In this document: positions 47,801-59,892 of the stretch, piece after piece
How the letters are laid out: every line of letters starts with the position of its first letter
Numbering within the stretch: the stretch's first letter is position 1
Source: Liquidambar formosana
Taxonomy: Eukaryota > Streptophyta > Magnoliopsida > Saxifragales > Altingiaceae
DNA length: 64,000 nt
Assembly (NCBI GenBank): GCA_039720395.1
Contig: CM077824.1
Location: forward strand, 27,109,278-27,173,277
Direction: 5' to 3'
The notes under the pieces: model-generated
Told to the model about the DNA's origin: nothing
Database searches by the model: none
What the model saw: only the letters and a program-made list of their open reading frames with translations
Program-made: the position numbers and the translations under genes

Positions 47801-49401
47801 ACAGAACCGGGGAATTCTAATCTCTAGAATTGAAGAAAACAAAGATTAATAGGATAATAAAAGCATGGGAGTGGATATGGGTGCTCCAATATGGAAGGTG
47901 GATATTGCAACCAAAATGGTAATTTGGCAGGTTTTAATACACCTAAACATTATGATGCCACTAAATCCCAAGATTTTTCTAAGGGTTCTTGAAATCAATC
48001 TGAATCTAGTTGCCACATAGCTTAGTCATCTTTCCATAGACTGGATTCATCAACTTAATAGAAACATTTCCAACAGGTACTTCCTTTCAGAACTCATAGC
48101 TCTTTTTAAATTTCAATAGATACTAATACTACAGACACAAAAAGGAGTAGGATTTAATATTACAAGGTTCTGAATTCCAATTTAACTTTAAAAATCTTGA
48201 TATTTTATCTTGAATTGAAGACAATTCAATAATTTGGCGAATTCTGAATTGCAAATATTTTAAAGAAAATAAAGAGAGAGAGAGAAGAAGAAGAAGAAGA
48301 AGAAGAAGAAGATATTCTCAGGTTCTTTCCTATCAACTAGGATTGAAATTGATTTTGAAAATGAAATGTGAAACTTATCTTCCGAGTATAGGCAAAGCAA
48401 GGAGTGTGGATATAGGAGTGATTGAAGTAGGAATGGAAGGAACAAGAGATTGATCACAGGATCAATCTAAATAGCTAAGAATAGAAATCTAAACTCACTT
48501 CCAGCATGCTTACTATACATTTTTTACTTTTTCATAATGATCAAATTCTCCAAAGCATGTACACAACACTAGAACTAGTGAAGACCCTTTGGCAGCAAGG
48601 AAATTGCCTTGGGGTTTTTTTATTTACTTTTTCTTGACAATTATTAATGCCGGTAGAAGAAGTCTATATACCATAATCCACCAGGTGATTGTTCCAGCTT
48701 GCAAAAATTGTGTCTTACAGGCCTTTGCATCCTACAAACTGACATGAACAAACTACAGGGCTAGTGTGAATGGTTATATTAGCTATAGCTGCAATTCAGT
48801 TGAAACGCCAAAAGGAAGATTGAGCCACAGATAGATAACAGCATCTTTAACTCAGGCAAAAAAATAATAATAATAATAATAAAATAAATGCATCTTTAAT
48901 TTGAGCACAGAAAATAAACAAATATATATAAAAATAGAAGTAGCAAACAAAGCAAAGACCAAAGGGTAAAGGCGAAGAAAGAGATTAAATGGAAGAAATC
49001 AGAGACCTGATGTCTACACCGTTGGAGGAGATATGGGAAGAGACATTCGCGGCAACCCAATTCTCAGCTGCCTGAACACTGCTAGCCAGAGTGGAGAGCA
49101 TGTCATTAGGAATACCCACCATGACCTCAATACCAGACTTGCTGAGAGCATTCAAAGTCCCTTCTTCGGCATCGAAAAGCTTAACCTTCTGAAACCCATT
49201 GTCCCTGAGCAGCCCGACCACCGTGGCAGGCGGCAGAGGATGGGTCGCCTGCGTTCCCCAGTTGGCTCCAATTCCACCCACTGGACGGGGAACCACTACC
49301 ATCGCCAATAACACCACCACCACCCACCACCACCACCCCATCAACCCTGTCGTATTCTTATTTATTACACACATCACTACTACTCGATCACCCAAAACCA
49401 A
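44865..49401 (-). pseudogene. Glucan endo-1,3-beta-glucosidase (GH17 with C-terminal X8/CBM43), one-base frameshift
   Basis: Exon 1 is 49401-49007, the intron about 3.06 kb (GT...AG), exon 2 45949-44865. Family role: hydrolysis of (1,3)-beta-glucan (callose) at the cell wall or plasma membrane. A hydrophobic leader ([16 protein letters not shown]) precedes [14 protein letters not shown], the GH17 start. The acid/base Glu139 is in YVAVGNEPF and the nucleophile Glu in [13 protein letters not shown]. The X8 domain runs from WCVMSP through [17 protein letters not shown] to NCTFRI. Total 1,480 nt, one more than a multiple of three. At 45741 an extra base turns [14 protein letters not shown] into a stop; without it the frame would give 492 residues, close to the family length. 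It may be a real null allele or an assembly error; all else looks intact. A second Met at 49341 would give a tidier signal peptide. Confidence 0.88.
45950..49006 (-). other. Single large intron of the glucanase gene
   Basis: Donor GTCTCTGA and acceptor TTTTCCAG join ATC-AG to G-TAT in frame (IRYVAVGNE). It contains a T run (about 46700-46720), a (GAA)n tract near 48283-48310 and (TAA)n near 48868-48882. No coding insert is recognised. Confidence 0.8.
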
Positions 49402-51380
49402 AAGACAAAAACCAAAAGAAAGAAAATGGGTTTCTCAAAAGCAGAAGCGGCTGCAAGCTAGCTGTGCCCTCAGACACAACAAAGAAAGTAAAAAATTAAA
49501 GCTGTGGTTTGTATACTTCGAAGCAGGGCTGGAAGAACACATAAAACAAAGAGAAGATTGGTCTTTTGCTCTTTATTTTATTCTCATTATTTATTATTTA
49601 TATGGCTAATCCACCCACAATGGAATATATCAAATAAAAATATGATCTCTTCCAACCGGCTTCTTCTTTCTGTGAGCAACACCAAGAAGAATAACTGGTA
49701 ATAAAGAATACATGGGACGAAGATCGAGACACAGAGGACACGATCTTTAACAAGTGGAATGTAGTGTTGAGCAAGAATAACACAATACTGCTAATAAAGC
49801 TCTAAATTAGGAAGACAATTTTACCTTTCCTTAACTAGGCTGTTACTAATAGTAAACTTTTCTTTTTATTGTTTATTATTATTATTAGTAAAGAAGATGC
49901 AGAGGAAATTTTTTTATTTTTAATATTTTCTGGCAAACAGATCTCCACTCTTTGGGTTTACATTAATGCCCTAATTTTTAGGGAGAATTACACACTAGCG
50001 GCTATTTCCAAACTAATACCAGAAAAGGATCCTTTTGTAGCAGAGTTAATCGCCAGTTTGTTGCAATGTCAGTGTTATCAGGACCAATCAAACAGTAGGT
50101 CCTACTAATTAAATCGGTTTTGTTGAATAATCCTAACCTTTCTGATTAATTCAAAATTTAATCAAGTTAATTGAGCGGTAGTAAAGGTATTCCCAATTAT
50201 ATGGTTGGTAAATAAATTTTTGATAATTTCAATCATATGGTCAAAACTCAAAATCAGATAAATGAGTTGGGTCTTTTAAAGATAAAGACAAACTAAATGG
50301 TGTTCATTATTTAGTATGTTTCAATGTAAATTTTATGATACTAACATAAAATAACTAATTATAGAAAGGAATACGAAAGAAGGCATAAAAAAGGAGGCAG
50401 AGCATCTTTGTTAGGAGTTCACACGGCATGCGAATCACAACTATATCACCAAGGTGTGAGACCCACCTCATATAATTTTCTACTTGTATCTAGGCTCTTC
50501 CCTCAAAGTTGACAGCTCCCCCTTCCCCCACCAATGAGGCAATGACTCTTCGCGCGCGTGTGTATGTGTATGTGTATGTATATATATATATATATATATA
50601 TTCAATTTTCAACTCCAATTCCACTCCGGTTATCACATAAGTTCACCACCAGTGGTCCAAAGCCTTGAATAGAAACTGCTTTATCTGGTAATACTAAACT
50701 TGCACCCACTAAACATAAATTATGGCCCGCACTATGTTCATCTCATCATCTGCCAGCTGTTGTCCTTTTTCTTTTTCAATTACCTTGGGGCCTTTGGAGA
50801 CAAGTTCTCTTATCAAACGTACTTGTACAGGCACAAGTTTTTTTTCAAAAACTAGTTAAATCTGAAGTTCTCTTTATAATGTCATAACAAAAATGTCCTC
50901 ATCACTATTAACACTTTACGTTTAAAATTTATAGAAATAAATTTTCCATGATACCCGAAGAGTATTTCGTCCCAAAATCTTTGAAAATCATATCCCCTCA
51001 TATCCCAAGATTCTATAATTGAATTAAAGACAAACAAACGTCTCTCTTCACATAAATCATATAACTATTTTAAATTTCAGATATTCGTGTTTGTATTTGA
51101 AAAATTATAGTAAAATGTGTAACTCTTTTAAAATTAGGAACGATACTTTGTGTAATTGTTTTTATTTTTTATTTTCAAAATCTAAAATGGCATTTTATTT
51201 TTTAAGCAGACATTCTTTTTTGGGTATTAAAAACAGATACACTTGGGTTTGGAAATATTGGGTTTTTTTTTTTTTTTTTTTGGGGTGAACTATTTTAAAT
51301 AACTTGAATGTTCACAAAAGCACAAAAAGTTACATATACTTTGTGTAATAATAGTTATATATAAACCGGAGATTACTGGT
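49402..51380. other. Upstream region of the glucanase and intergenic DNA
   Basis: It should include the glucanase promoter on the minus strand, but no element is convincing enough to name. A compound (CG)(TG)(TATG)(TA) microsatellite lies at about 50551-50600 and a T run at 51261-51280. No other gene is seen. Confidence 0.4.
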
Positions 51381-51404
51381 GAAAGTCAAGTTAAGTTATC
51401 TTGT

Positions 51405-51589
51405 ACTGATGAAGGTTGGCCTGAGTGGAAGGAGCTCTGGTCGCATAAGCAAGGAGTCTCAGGTTTGAACCCTTGTGGATGTAGCAAACTTTCTTGGGAG
51501 AGGTCCGCACTTCGACGCTCGACAGTACCTTAGAGGATTAGTCTTAGGCAAAGCCTGGGGACACTTTGGGAAACCAAAAAAAAAAAAAA
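51405..51589 (+). mobile_element. tRNA-derived SINE, second copy of the family at 39996
   Basis: GAAGGTTGGCCTGAGTGG (A box) and GTCTCAGGTTTGAACCC (B box) lead to a body sharing CTTTCTTGGGAGAGGTCC, GATTAGTCTTAGGC and TTTGGGAAACC with the other copy, then a poly-A tail. Target duplication: GAAAGTCAAGTTAAGTTATC begins at 51381 and GAAAGTCAAGTTATCTCGT begins at 51590; they differ by a 5-base gap and a substitution. Confidence 0.92.
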
Positions 51590-52159
51590 GAAAGTCAAGT
51601 TATCTCGTGAGTTAAAAATGGAAGAAAATAAAAAATAAAAAAACAAAAAACAAAAATCGTTATAGTTATGCCGTATTCGAATATGATATCAAATATGCAA
51701 AAATCAGGTAATTTCATGCGTTAAAAATAAAGAAAATAAAAAGAAATAGCCATAATTATATTGTATTTGAATATGGTATCAAATCTACAAAAATCAACTA
51801 ATCTCATGGATTAAAAATGGAATAAAATAAAAAATTTAAATTCAGATAGTTAATGAGAGAGGAAAATCCAGTATTTATGTGAAGAATCCCTTTAATTGCT
51901 TACCATATCTAACGTGAAGGGCATGAACGGTTTTTGTGAGAAAATGATTCCCAATATCAGCCCAGAATGTGGTTGTTTTAGCGAGGGTGTGGACTTGAAG
52001 CATGAAAATAAATATCTATGCACTCTAGGCACGATGTTTATGCTGAAAGTGTACTTTTGGCTAATTCCCCTTTTACTTTTTATTTTCTATTCTATTTTTT
52101 ATTCTTTCTATTTTTATTTTTTTAATTACTATTTTCATATAATCTAATCTATATATATA

Positions 52160-52510
52160 GGGTCAAGATATGTGGACACAAAATTTAACACAAGTTTTTA
52201 TAACTCAATTTCTGAAAGCATATTTTGAGAAACCCACCGTTGGATTAGATAGTTTCCTTATGTAGACCATACATACCAAAAATCAAGTCGATTCGATATC
52301 GTTTGTCATCCGATCCAAAAACTTGTATTTCTTATTAACAAAAATCTCACATTTATGGATGAAGTAGTTCTTAATCTCAGATTAACTTGATTTTTGACAT
52401 GTATGGTCTACTTAGGGAGATTATTTAATCCAATGGTGAGTTTTTAAAAATATGTTTCATAAATTGCGTTATAAAAACTTGTGTCAAAATTTGTGTAAAA
52501 GATATTATGG
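52160..52510. mobile_element. Foldback MITE, about 350 bp
   Basis: The left arm (ACACAAGTTTTTATAAC, CACCGTTGGATTAGATA, GTAGACCATACAT) is repeated inverted in the right arm (ATGTATGGTCTAC, AATCCAATGGTGAG, GTTATAAAAACTTGTGT) over most of its length. It has no coding capacity. Confidence 0.8.
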
Positions 52511-52599
52511 ATGACTGGTTGTGGAGGGACCCTTTTTTGTCTCAACGGATCCTAACTCATATATATATAGTCATTTTAATATAAGTTGCACCTACTATT

Positions 52600-53000
52600 A
52601 TATTATGTGCACTCCAAAACTTTTAACTGTGTACTTTTGGTCTTACAAACTTCAATATCTTTTTGTAAAAATAATATTTTACCAATCCAACTATTGGATT
52701 AGATACTCTACCATACACATCATGCACGTCAAATATCAAGTCAATCAGATATCGAAAACATTTCATTTGTAAACTTATTATTATTATTATTATTTTTTTA
52801 TAAATAAAACTATGATTTTTGGCGTTTTATGGATGGCATAACTCTTAATTTCCGATGAACTTGAAATTTAACATGCATGATGTGCATAAACAGAGTATTT
52901 AATCAAAGGTTGGATTGGCAAAATATTTTTTGATAAAAAAAGATATTGAACCATTGAAGGGTGCAAGATTAAAAAATTTTACACCTGACCATTATTGTGT
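52600..53000. mobile_element. Second foldback MITE, about 400 bp
   Basis: The left arm (CTTCAATATCTTTTT, TACCAATCCAAC, CACATCATGCACGT) pairs with the right arm (ACATGCATGATGTGC, GGTTGGATTGGCA, AAAAAAGATATTGAA). It shares the general plan and some words (TTGGATTAGATA, ATCAAGTC) with the MITE just before it, so the two are probably related. Confidence 0.75.
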
Positions 53001-53212
53001 GCATATATATATAGGAAATGCTTGCATGACATACTATTTTGACAATGACAGTCCACAAAAAAATAATAAACTATGAATTTTTTTTAAAAGAAACAAAACT
53101 AATTTGTGGTCATGATTTGACTGTTGTTACTTTTTAGCAATAATAGTCTATCATGCTAGCACCACCCTATATATCTATATCTACGTATTCAGTATTATCA
53201 ACATGTGCTAGT

Positions 53213-53551
53213 CTAAGATGCATGGATACTTCATTAAAGGTGTCATGTTTATGTTAGAGACAACACACCTCCTACACAACATCTCTCTCTATTCTCATTT
53301 TTCTCCATCTTTTTCTTTTTTGTCCTATCTTATCAATGAATAACTCTATTAGAGTTTCCAAAAATAATAGAAAAGCTTCATTTTAAATGATAGATGTAAT
53401 GCTATATAATATTATCTAGTTATATATATAATATATATTTTATTAATGGTGTGTTTTTGCCATGTCGTGTCCTAAATTTTAAGGATTTATTGTATCAGCT
53501 TGTCCATATCGTTTTGTAACTGTGTCACGTGTTAGTATCCGTGCTTCTTAG
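53213..53551. mobile_element. hAT-like MITE, 339 bp
   Basis: CTAAGATGCATGGATACTTC at the left mirrors GTATCCGTGCTTCTTAG at the right, the same end sequence as the element at 32233. The putative 8-bp flanks GTGCTAGT and GTGTTGAT agree at only five positions, so the duplication is weak. Confidence 0.6.
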
Positions 53552-55199
53552 GTGTTGATTTTCTTATATTAGTGAGTTATACTCTATGCATAAATAGGTT
53601 GTACCATATAACCCACGTGTGCATGGTGCTAATGTAGATTACAATAAGACGTCCATCGAACTACAGGAATAGTATATATCTATACTATTATATAAATAGC
53701 AATACACTGATGTGGCATGCCTTTAAGGCCTTTCCTCTCTCATTAACTGCGGTGCACTTTTAAAATCACATGGCAAATTAAAATTTCAAATTAAATTATG
53801 ATTCCTCGAATTTAAATTCCCACACATTATCCACTAACCTACTGTTCATCTCTAACAACAACTCAAATTCTTATAATTATCTAATGTTTGTTTGATTTTT
53901 ATTTTAATTTTTTTATACAAAAATTAAGTATGATTTAAATATAAAAATAAAACAAAAAGCTAAATCTTCTATGCGTTGCAAAGTCACTACTTGAGTTTCC
54001 TATTTAATTAAGGTATTTTAATTTTTGATATTCAATGTTGTCGTACCTTAATCATTATTATTTTTTCCTTGTTAAGATTCCTCAATTTCCCATTAAATTT
54101 GTCCACATGTTACTTCAATATCTTCGAAATTTCCTATTTAAACTAATTTCTTGAGTCGATGTGAAAGTGACATGTTAATTTAAAAGTGATGCCGTAATTA
54201 ATGAGAGAACAGAATGAATTAAAGAATAGAATGGGAGAAGGAAGGCCAGAGCGCTATGCCACTTCGGCGTACTGCTCTTCATATATAGTATAGATATATT
54301 GTGTTGGATTTTGTGTGGGGCACCTGCCCATGGAAATTTTAGGGTTAGTTTAAAATTTTAAAATTATTCCCATTATGCGACCTGTAAAATGTCTTTGGGC
54401 TATTTTATAATTTTGAAATATTTGGGAATGTTTTCAAATTAAATAAATGATCATAAGATGGGTATATTAGCCACTTCACATCCATATATGTACGCACACA
54501 TCTATCACTTATCTTCTCTCTTTCTGTTATTTTGTATTGTGTGATTTAAAAAGTGGGCAATAAGCATTTGGAGATATCATTGGTTAATAAAATTATATAA
54601 TTTCAAGAGATTGTGGTAAATTTCAAAATTTACTCACCCCTTTTTTAACTTTAAAAAGTGAACATTAAAAGTCCACAATTATTTGGCCTCCTACACTTTT
54701 TATTCATGTAAATGTTTTAAAATCGTTTTTTTTTTTTTTTAAGTCATGAATTATCAAATTGGTTTAAACCACAAGTAAACAAATTAATAATTGATTAAGT
54801 TGATTAAGTCGATCTTTGTATGCATAATAAACTAGTCAATTCATAAAAGCATCTCCAAAAGGATATCCAACCCTCACTAGCTATTTAGCTGGCCAAACTT
54901 CATTTTTACTTATCTAATGGACTAGCTACATATGCCTAATTATTTTCGCAATTGTCATTTTGGCTAACTACATTTAATTAGCGAATGTTTACTAGCTAAG
55001 TTTTTTTAGTAAAAAATGTGACACTTTTCTTTTCTCTATACATCATTCTTTCTTTCTTTTCCCATTAAATGATTAAAAAAAGAAAGATTATTAATAAATT
55101 GAAATAGCTAAAAATTAATTAGTGCCTTTGGATTACTCACATTAACTAGTTAACTATTTTAAAAATGTTATATTTGTTAGCTAAAGTAGTTAAAAAATA
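53552..55199. other. AT-rich intergenic DNA
   Basis: No gene is supported. TATATCTATACTATTATATA near 53675 and ATATATAGTATAGATATA near 54280 form an inverted pair about 600 bp apart, which may mark another eroded element. Confidence 0.4.
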
Positions 55200-55208
55200 G
55201 CTAGTACC

Positions 55209-55484
55209 AATGGCGGAGCTTGGAAATTAGTCTTGAGGGGTCAAGACTAAAGATAAATATTTTGGAAAAAAAAATCCAAATTGACGATAACAATATAAAA
55301 AATAATTATTGAACTAATGACAAATATAAATTCTCAAAAATTGTTTGATATTTCATAATATTATTAGTTACATATTTCATAATATTTTGGGTCAAAAGAG
55401 AAACTAAAGGGTCAAAATAAAATTTTTTAAGAGGGCAAATAAAAATTTGCAAGATCAAATTTTTAAAAACTTAAAATTTAAACC

Positions 55485-55515
<31 letters not shown>

Positions 55516-55561
55516 AAAAAAAAAAAAAGGGGAGGAAGGTCAATTGGGTCAATTGCCCCTG
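55209..55561. mobile_element. 353-bp insertion with 9-bp target duplication and C/A homopolymers
   Basis: GCTAGTACC is present at 55200-55208 and 55562-55570. The insert begins AATGGCGGAGCTTGG and ends GGTCAATTGCCCCTG, a common plant repeat type. Near its 3' side a run of more than 20 C (about 55483-55505) is followed by more than 20 A. The 9-bp duplication suggests a Mutator-type or retroposed origin; the class is unresolved. Confidence 0.75.
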
Positions 55562-55570
55562 GCTAGTACC

Positions 55571-56768
55571 CTTGAAAATGTTCTAAAGTATTCTTAAACT
55601 ATAATAAATTGGGTTGACACATAAAAATTTATACATAATTGTGATACGGTTGATGAGAGTGGCATGGAACAAAGTGGGATTGTCATAATACTTTTTGGAC
55701 TCATAATCTCACTTTACTTCCTTCCAATTGACTCGTAACACTACGTGGCTATGTCATAGTTACACAAAAGGCTTACTTAGGTTGACTCATATTAATCAAT
55801 AAAATGGATTAGATCTATTTTACACATTACGGGGCTTTTTGTTTTTGTTGGTAATATAGATTAGAAATTCATTACATCAACAAGTACATAAACCAAGACT
55901 CAAATTTAAGACCCCTCCACCTCCAAAAAAACCACATAAAAGAGAAGTGTCATTAAACCACGGGATCATTGACCACATTACGATCTTACCATGCGTATAT
56001 AGAGCAAAATGGAACTAACGAAAGCATCTTCCATTATCACTAGCCTATGGGTGTCTTTCCTTTATCATGCTCGACATATTGGATAAGTAAATAGTTGCCA
56101 AATTAGGAAGTAAAACTTGTATATAATTATGACATAAATAATGTGGTATCACAAGTTAATGAAATAGAATAAAAAATACTTTTTGATAATATAATCTCAT
56201 TTTTATTTTGCTCCATCTACCCATGACGTACACCACGTGGCAGTGTAACCGTTGTATACAAGTTTCTTTCCAAATTAGGATGGACAGGTGCTTGTTCATT
56301 AATTCGCTTTTGTGAGCTCTCCCCAACGAGTACACGCCTTCTCCGAGCAGTCCACGTCTGTCGCAGCCTCGCAGATGGAGATGTTTAAAAGATATGGTAG
56401 CATGGTTTTTGGTCGTACCGTAATAGTATGGTACTTCAAAATCCAAGACTTTGTTTAGTAAGACAACAATAATAAATGTAAAATCTAACTACTCTATTTC
56501 ACATCATATCATAATCTGTCAACCAAGCAACAAATGAAATGTTTTTCTCACTTATTATGCATCTATATATGTATGTATATATATATATATATACACACAC
56601 ACATACTAGGCTCTTCTGGAGGCAGTTGTATCATCACAGAATCATCACAGAACTGTAAATTGACACGTGACTGAGAAGTAGTGAACAGGTTGGACCCCAT
56701 GGTGCAAATTCAGATTCCATATTATTTTGACTTATGAGTTCCATATTCAACAGGTTAATGCAATTAGT
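55571..56768. other. Intergenic DNA
   Basis: No gene is supported. A (TA)n(CA)n microsatellite lies near 56572-56605. A minus-strand frame at 56446-56156 has no recognisable domain. Confidence 0.4.
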
Positions 56769-56777
56769 GGGAGGCAA

Positions 56778-58340
56778 GGGAGCGGATTCAGTGCTGAGGG
56801 GATGTTTCCTCAGCACCTTGCCAAGGTGGTTTTAGATCACGCCACGTGGCACAACCTCTCATCCAACGGTTGAAAGAAGTCCATTTGGTAAAACGACCCA
56901 AACAATGTGCGTTTCAACTCTCAAACGTAACCTTAACAGCACAGCTCACCGTTTCTCCTAAAAACGCTGCGTTTTGCCCATTTGAAGCGAAAGATCTCCA
57001 CTTCACTTGAGATCTCCCCTGCCATTTACGCCTGAGATTTTCTCATTGACGGAAAGGAAAGGTCTCCGACCAACTCCATTGAGATCTCCCCGACACAAAC
57101 CTTGCCGGCGAAGCACAGCCACCAACCTCGCCGACGAACTGCCACTGCGATCTCCCCTTCTTTTTCATGTTATTGGCACTGCAATTTCCTTGCCATTCTC
57201 CTACGATCTCCCCTGCCAATCTGCCATTCCCTTTTCCTGGCCAGGTGGGTAGCACACACCACCCCACTTTCTCCAGCCAACTCCATTTTTTCCAGCCATT
57301 GATTCCATCTTCATCAGCGACGGGAAGATGTAGAGGCATCCTTAGGGGAGCTGATTGAGGGTCCGTTCCTTCAACTTTGATCTGTTCTGTTTGGGGGTTA
57401 GTCTTTTCAATTTGGTTGGTGAGAGATGCACTACAGTAAGAGGGTTATGGTGGCCATAACCCTCTTACTGGTGGATTTATAGTGGGTGGGGTTCAATTTA
57501 TTTTGGAGATAATGAATTAAAGCCAAGATCGCCGCTCTCGAGGCCATTGCCAATAATCGAGCCCGTCGAGGACTGTTGCGTTTGGGGTTCGACTGGAATG
57601 GGATTGAAGCCATTTTCTTCACTGGCACTGCCTTTTTTTTTTTTTTTTTTTTTTTTTTCATGTGAAATATTTTGGGAAATTAGTCCCTATTAGATTTCTC
57701 TTTCCTTCTTCCCTTTCTTCTTCTTCTTCTTTTTCTTCTTCTTTTTTTTTTTTATTAAATTTTTTATTGGTTTTCTTTTCTATACTGCCATGGCCATGGC
57801 AACGGCTACCATGGTCATGAGTTCTCTTGTTCTTTTTTTTTTTTTTTTTGTGGTTTTTATTTATTTTTAGTACTTCCACTGCCATATAAATAAACAAGCC
57901 TCCACCACCAAATCCTTCCCAGTCAAACCAACCATGGCTTGTCTTTCTTTCTGCAAAACTCACCCCTGTTTTTTTACAAATCTGGTGGTGATGGGTGGAT
58001 GGGTTTTCTGTGGCTGGGTGCCGAGGAAATTGTTTGATAACCACGTCGGCGCCCATGGGGTTTGCGACGATGCCGGCGAGAGGACAACCAAATCCCAGGC
58101 GAGAATGGCAAGGCAAATCGCAGATCCATTTTGCTTCAAATGGGCAAAACGCAGTGTTTTTGGAGTAACGGTGAATTGCTGTCGTTAAGGTTACATTTTG
58201 GACTCAAAACGCAAGGGCTTGGGTCGTTTTATTCAGTGGACTTGTTTTGGCCGTTAGATGAGATGTTGTGCCACGTGGCGTGATCTAAAGCACCTTGGCA
58301 CGGTGCCGAGAAAACATCTCCTAGCACTGAATCTGCTCCC
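56778..58340. mobile_element. Non-autonomous Mutator-like element with about 125-bp TIRs
   Basis: GGGAGCGGATTCAGTGCT at the left is mirrored by AGCACTGAATCTGCTCCC at the right, and similarity continues inward through GATCACGCCACGTGGCACAA to AAACGACCCAA. The flanks GGAGGCAA (56770-56777) and GGAGGGAA (58342-58349) are a near-match target duplication. The interior is CT-rich, with a 17-bp-arm hairpin at 57434 and no transposase. Both TIRs hold the G-box palindrome GCCACGTGGC. Confidence 0.85.
57434..57470. repeat. Perfect hairpin, 17-bp arms and 3-base loop
   Basis: CAGTAAGAGGGTTATGG, loop TGG, then CCATAACCCTCTTACTG. All 17 pairs match. It lies near the middle of the Mutator-like element at 56778. 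No T run directly follows, so a terminator role is not suggested. Confidence 0.9.
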
Positions 58341-58349
58341 AGGAGGGAA

Positions 58350-59850
58350 GACTGCAAGAGCCCATCGCACGGATTAATTTATAAAAAATAATATTATTAA
58401 TAAATTAATATTTTAATAGAATATTTATTTTCTAAAATAAAAAAATATATTTGTTAATATAATATGTCAATTAAATTTAAAAGATATAGAAAAAAAAAAA
58501 TTAAATAGTTCAATCAAAATAATTTTTAGTGTGATGTTAACATAATGTGTTACACAAAATTTAATTATACTTCCGAAAAAGATAAATTATTTTGAAAACT
58601 AATTAATTTAATTATGGAAACTTGTAAAAAATGAAGGAACTGATACCTTACGATATTTTGTAGAAAAATATTAAGATTCCCTAAAGCCTAACCCATCCCG
58701 GCCACAATCATGGTTTTAACATGTTGATTATACCAAAGCAAGTATAGTCATTCAAGGTGTCTCGAAATCCGACTGTGCATATTGTAAAATGCATGATAAC
58801 GATGAATCTTAACCTTCTATGAGGTTTCAAGTGGGTTTTACAAAGAGTGAAAAATCATGAGGAAAAATATAAAAAATTTGTTTAAGATTAGAGCATAAAA
58901 AAATGAGAGAAAAGTTTAGATTGAGAAAGAGAACAGGAAAAAAAAGCCAGAATGAGAAGAAAATAAGAGAAAGTATAAATATTTTTAACTTTATGTAATA
59001 AACCAAATGGAAGAATTTTGATTAAAATAGTTGTTGTTGTTGGTTTTTTTCTTTTTTCTTTTTTTTTTTGGTGTCGGAAGCAAATCGGGAGAATTTGAAG
59101 ATTCCGGCGGATCGCGTTTTCTTTTTTAATCCTCCTTTCCTCTATTTGTCTCTCTTTTTAATTATAGCTATTTATAGTTCTATAAGTTCAATTTTTAGGA
59201 GGGGAAATGAATATATATAAATAAAACGAAAAAATATAGTATAGTCTATTAAGTTTGGGTTGAAAATTGTATAATGTGGGTTTTCTAATCCTCCAACATA
59301 AAAATAAAGAGATATGCAGTGAACACTAAGCATTAACTTACCTCCACCGCATGAGAAAGAGCAAGTAATACAAAAAACAAAAAGAAAAAAGGGTGAGGAA
59401 TTTAGGTTTTGGTGACCACTTCCTAGCTTGATACCTAACAAAAACAGTTAGTAGTCCTTTTGAAGCACCTATTAAGCCAATTTGTAGCAAGTTGACAGAC
59501 AATATCTTTTATTTGGTATTAAGTTGGTAAATAATCACTAAAAGTAGTTTTCCCATAAGTCACTAAAAGTAACTTTTTGGAAAAATTACATTTTAATGAC
59601 TACTTCCCAACTTAAGCTTCCTAACTTAATACGAAACAATGAAAATTAATTTTTATTTTAGTGCGCATTTGTAGTCAATTTATAGTTAATAGAAAATATC
59701 TTCTTTTTTTTGGTATTAGGTTGGAAAGCCGTTAGCAAAAGCTAATTTTTTCAAAACAGTTTTCTCCAATTGTCACTGTTTCAACATGTGAAAAGAAAAA
59801 AAAAAGAAAAAAAATCTTATGTTGACACATGGTACACAACAGGTACCATT
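58350..59850. other. AT-rich intergenic DNA
   Basis: No gene is supported. AAGTCACTAAAAGTA-like words repeat near 59536-59570 and TTAGGTTGG or TTAAGTTGG words recur around 59518-59730. Confidence 0.4.
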
Positions 59851-59854
59851 CCTC

Positions 59855-59856
59855 CG

Positions 59857-59892
<36 letters not shown>

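Noticed and set aside
49199..49609. 136-codon plus-strand frame opposite glucanase exon 1
   Set aside because: It is the antisense shadow of a well-supported exon.
57658..58116. 152-codon minus-strand frame in the Mutator-like element
   Set aside because: Lys/Glu-rich part is a poly-pyrimidine artefact; the rest has no recognised domain. Captured sequence cannot be excluded.
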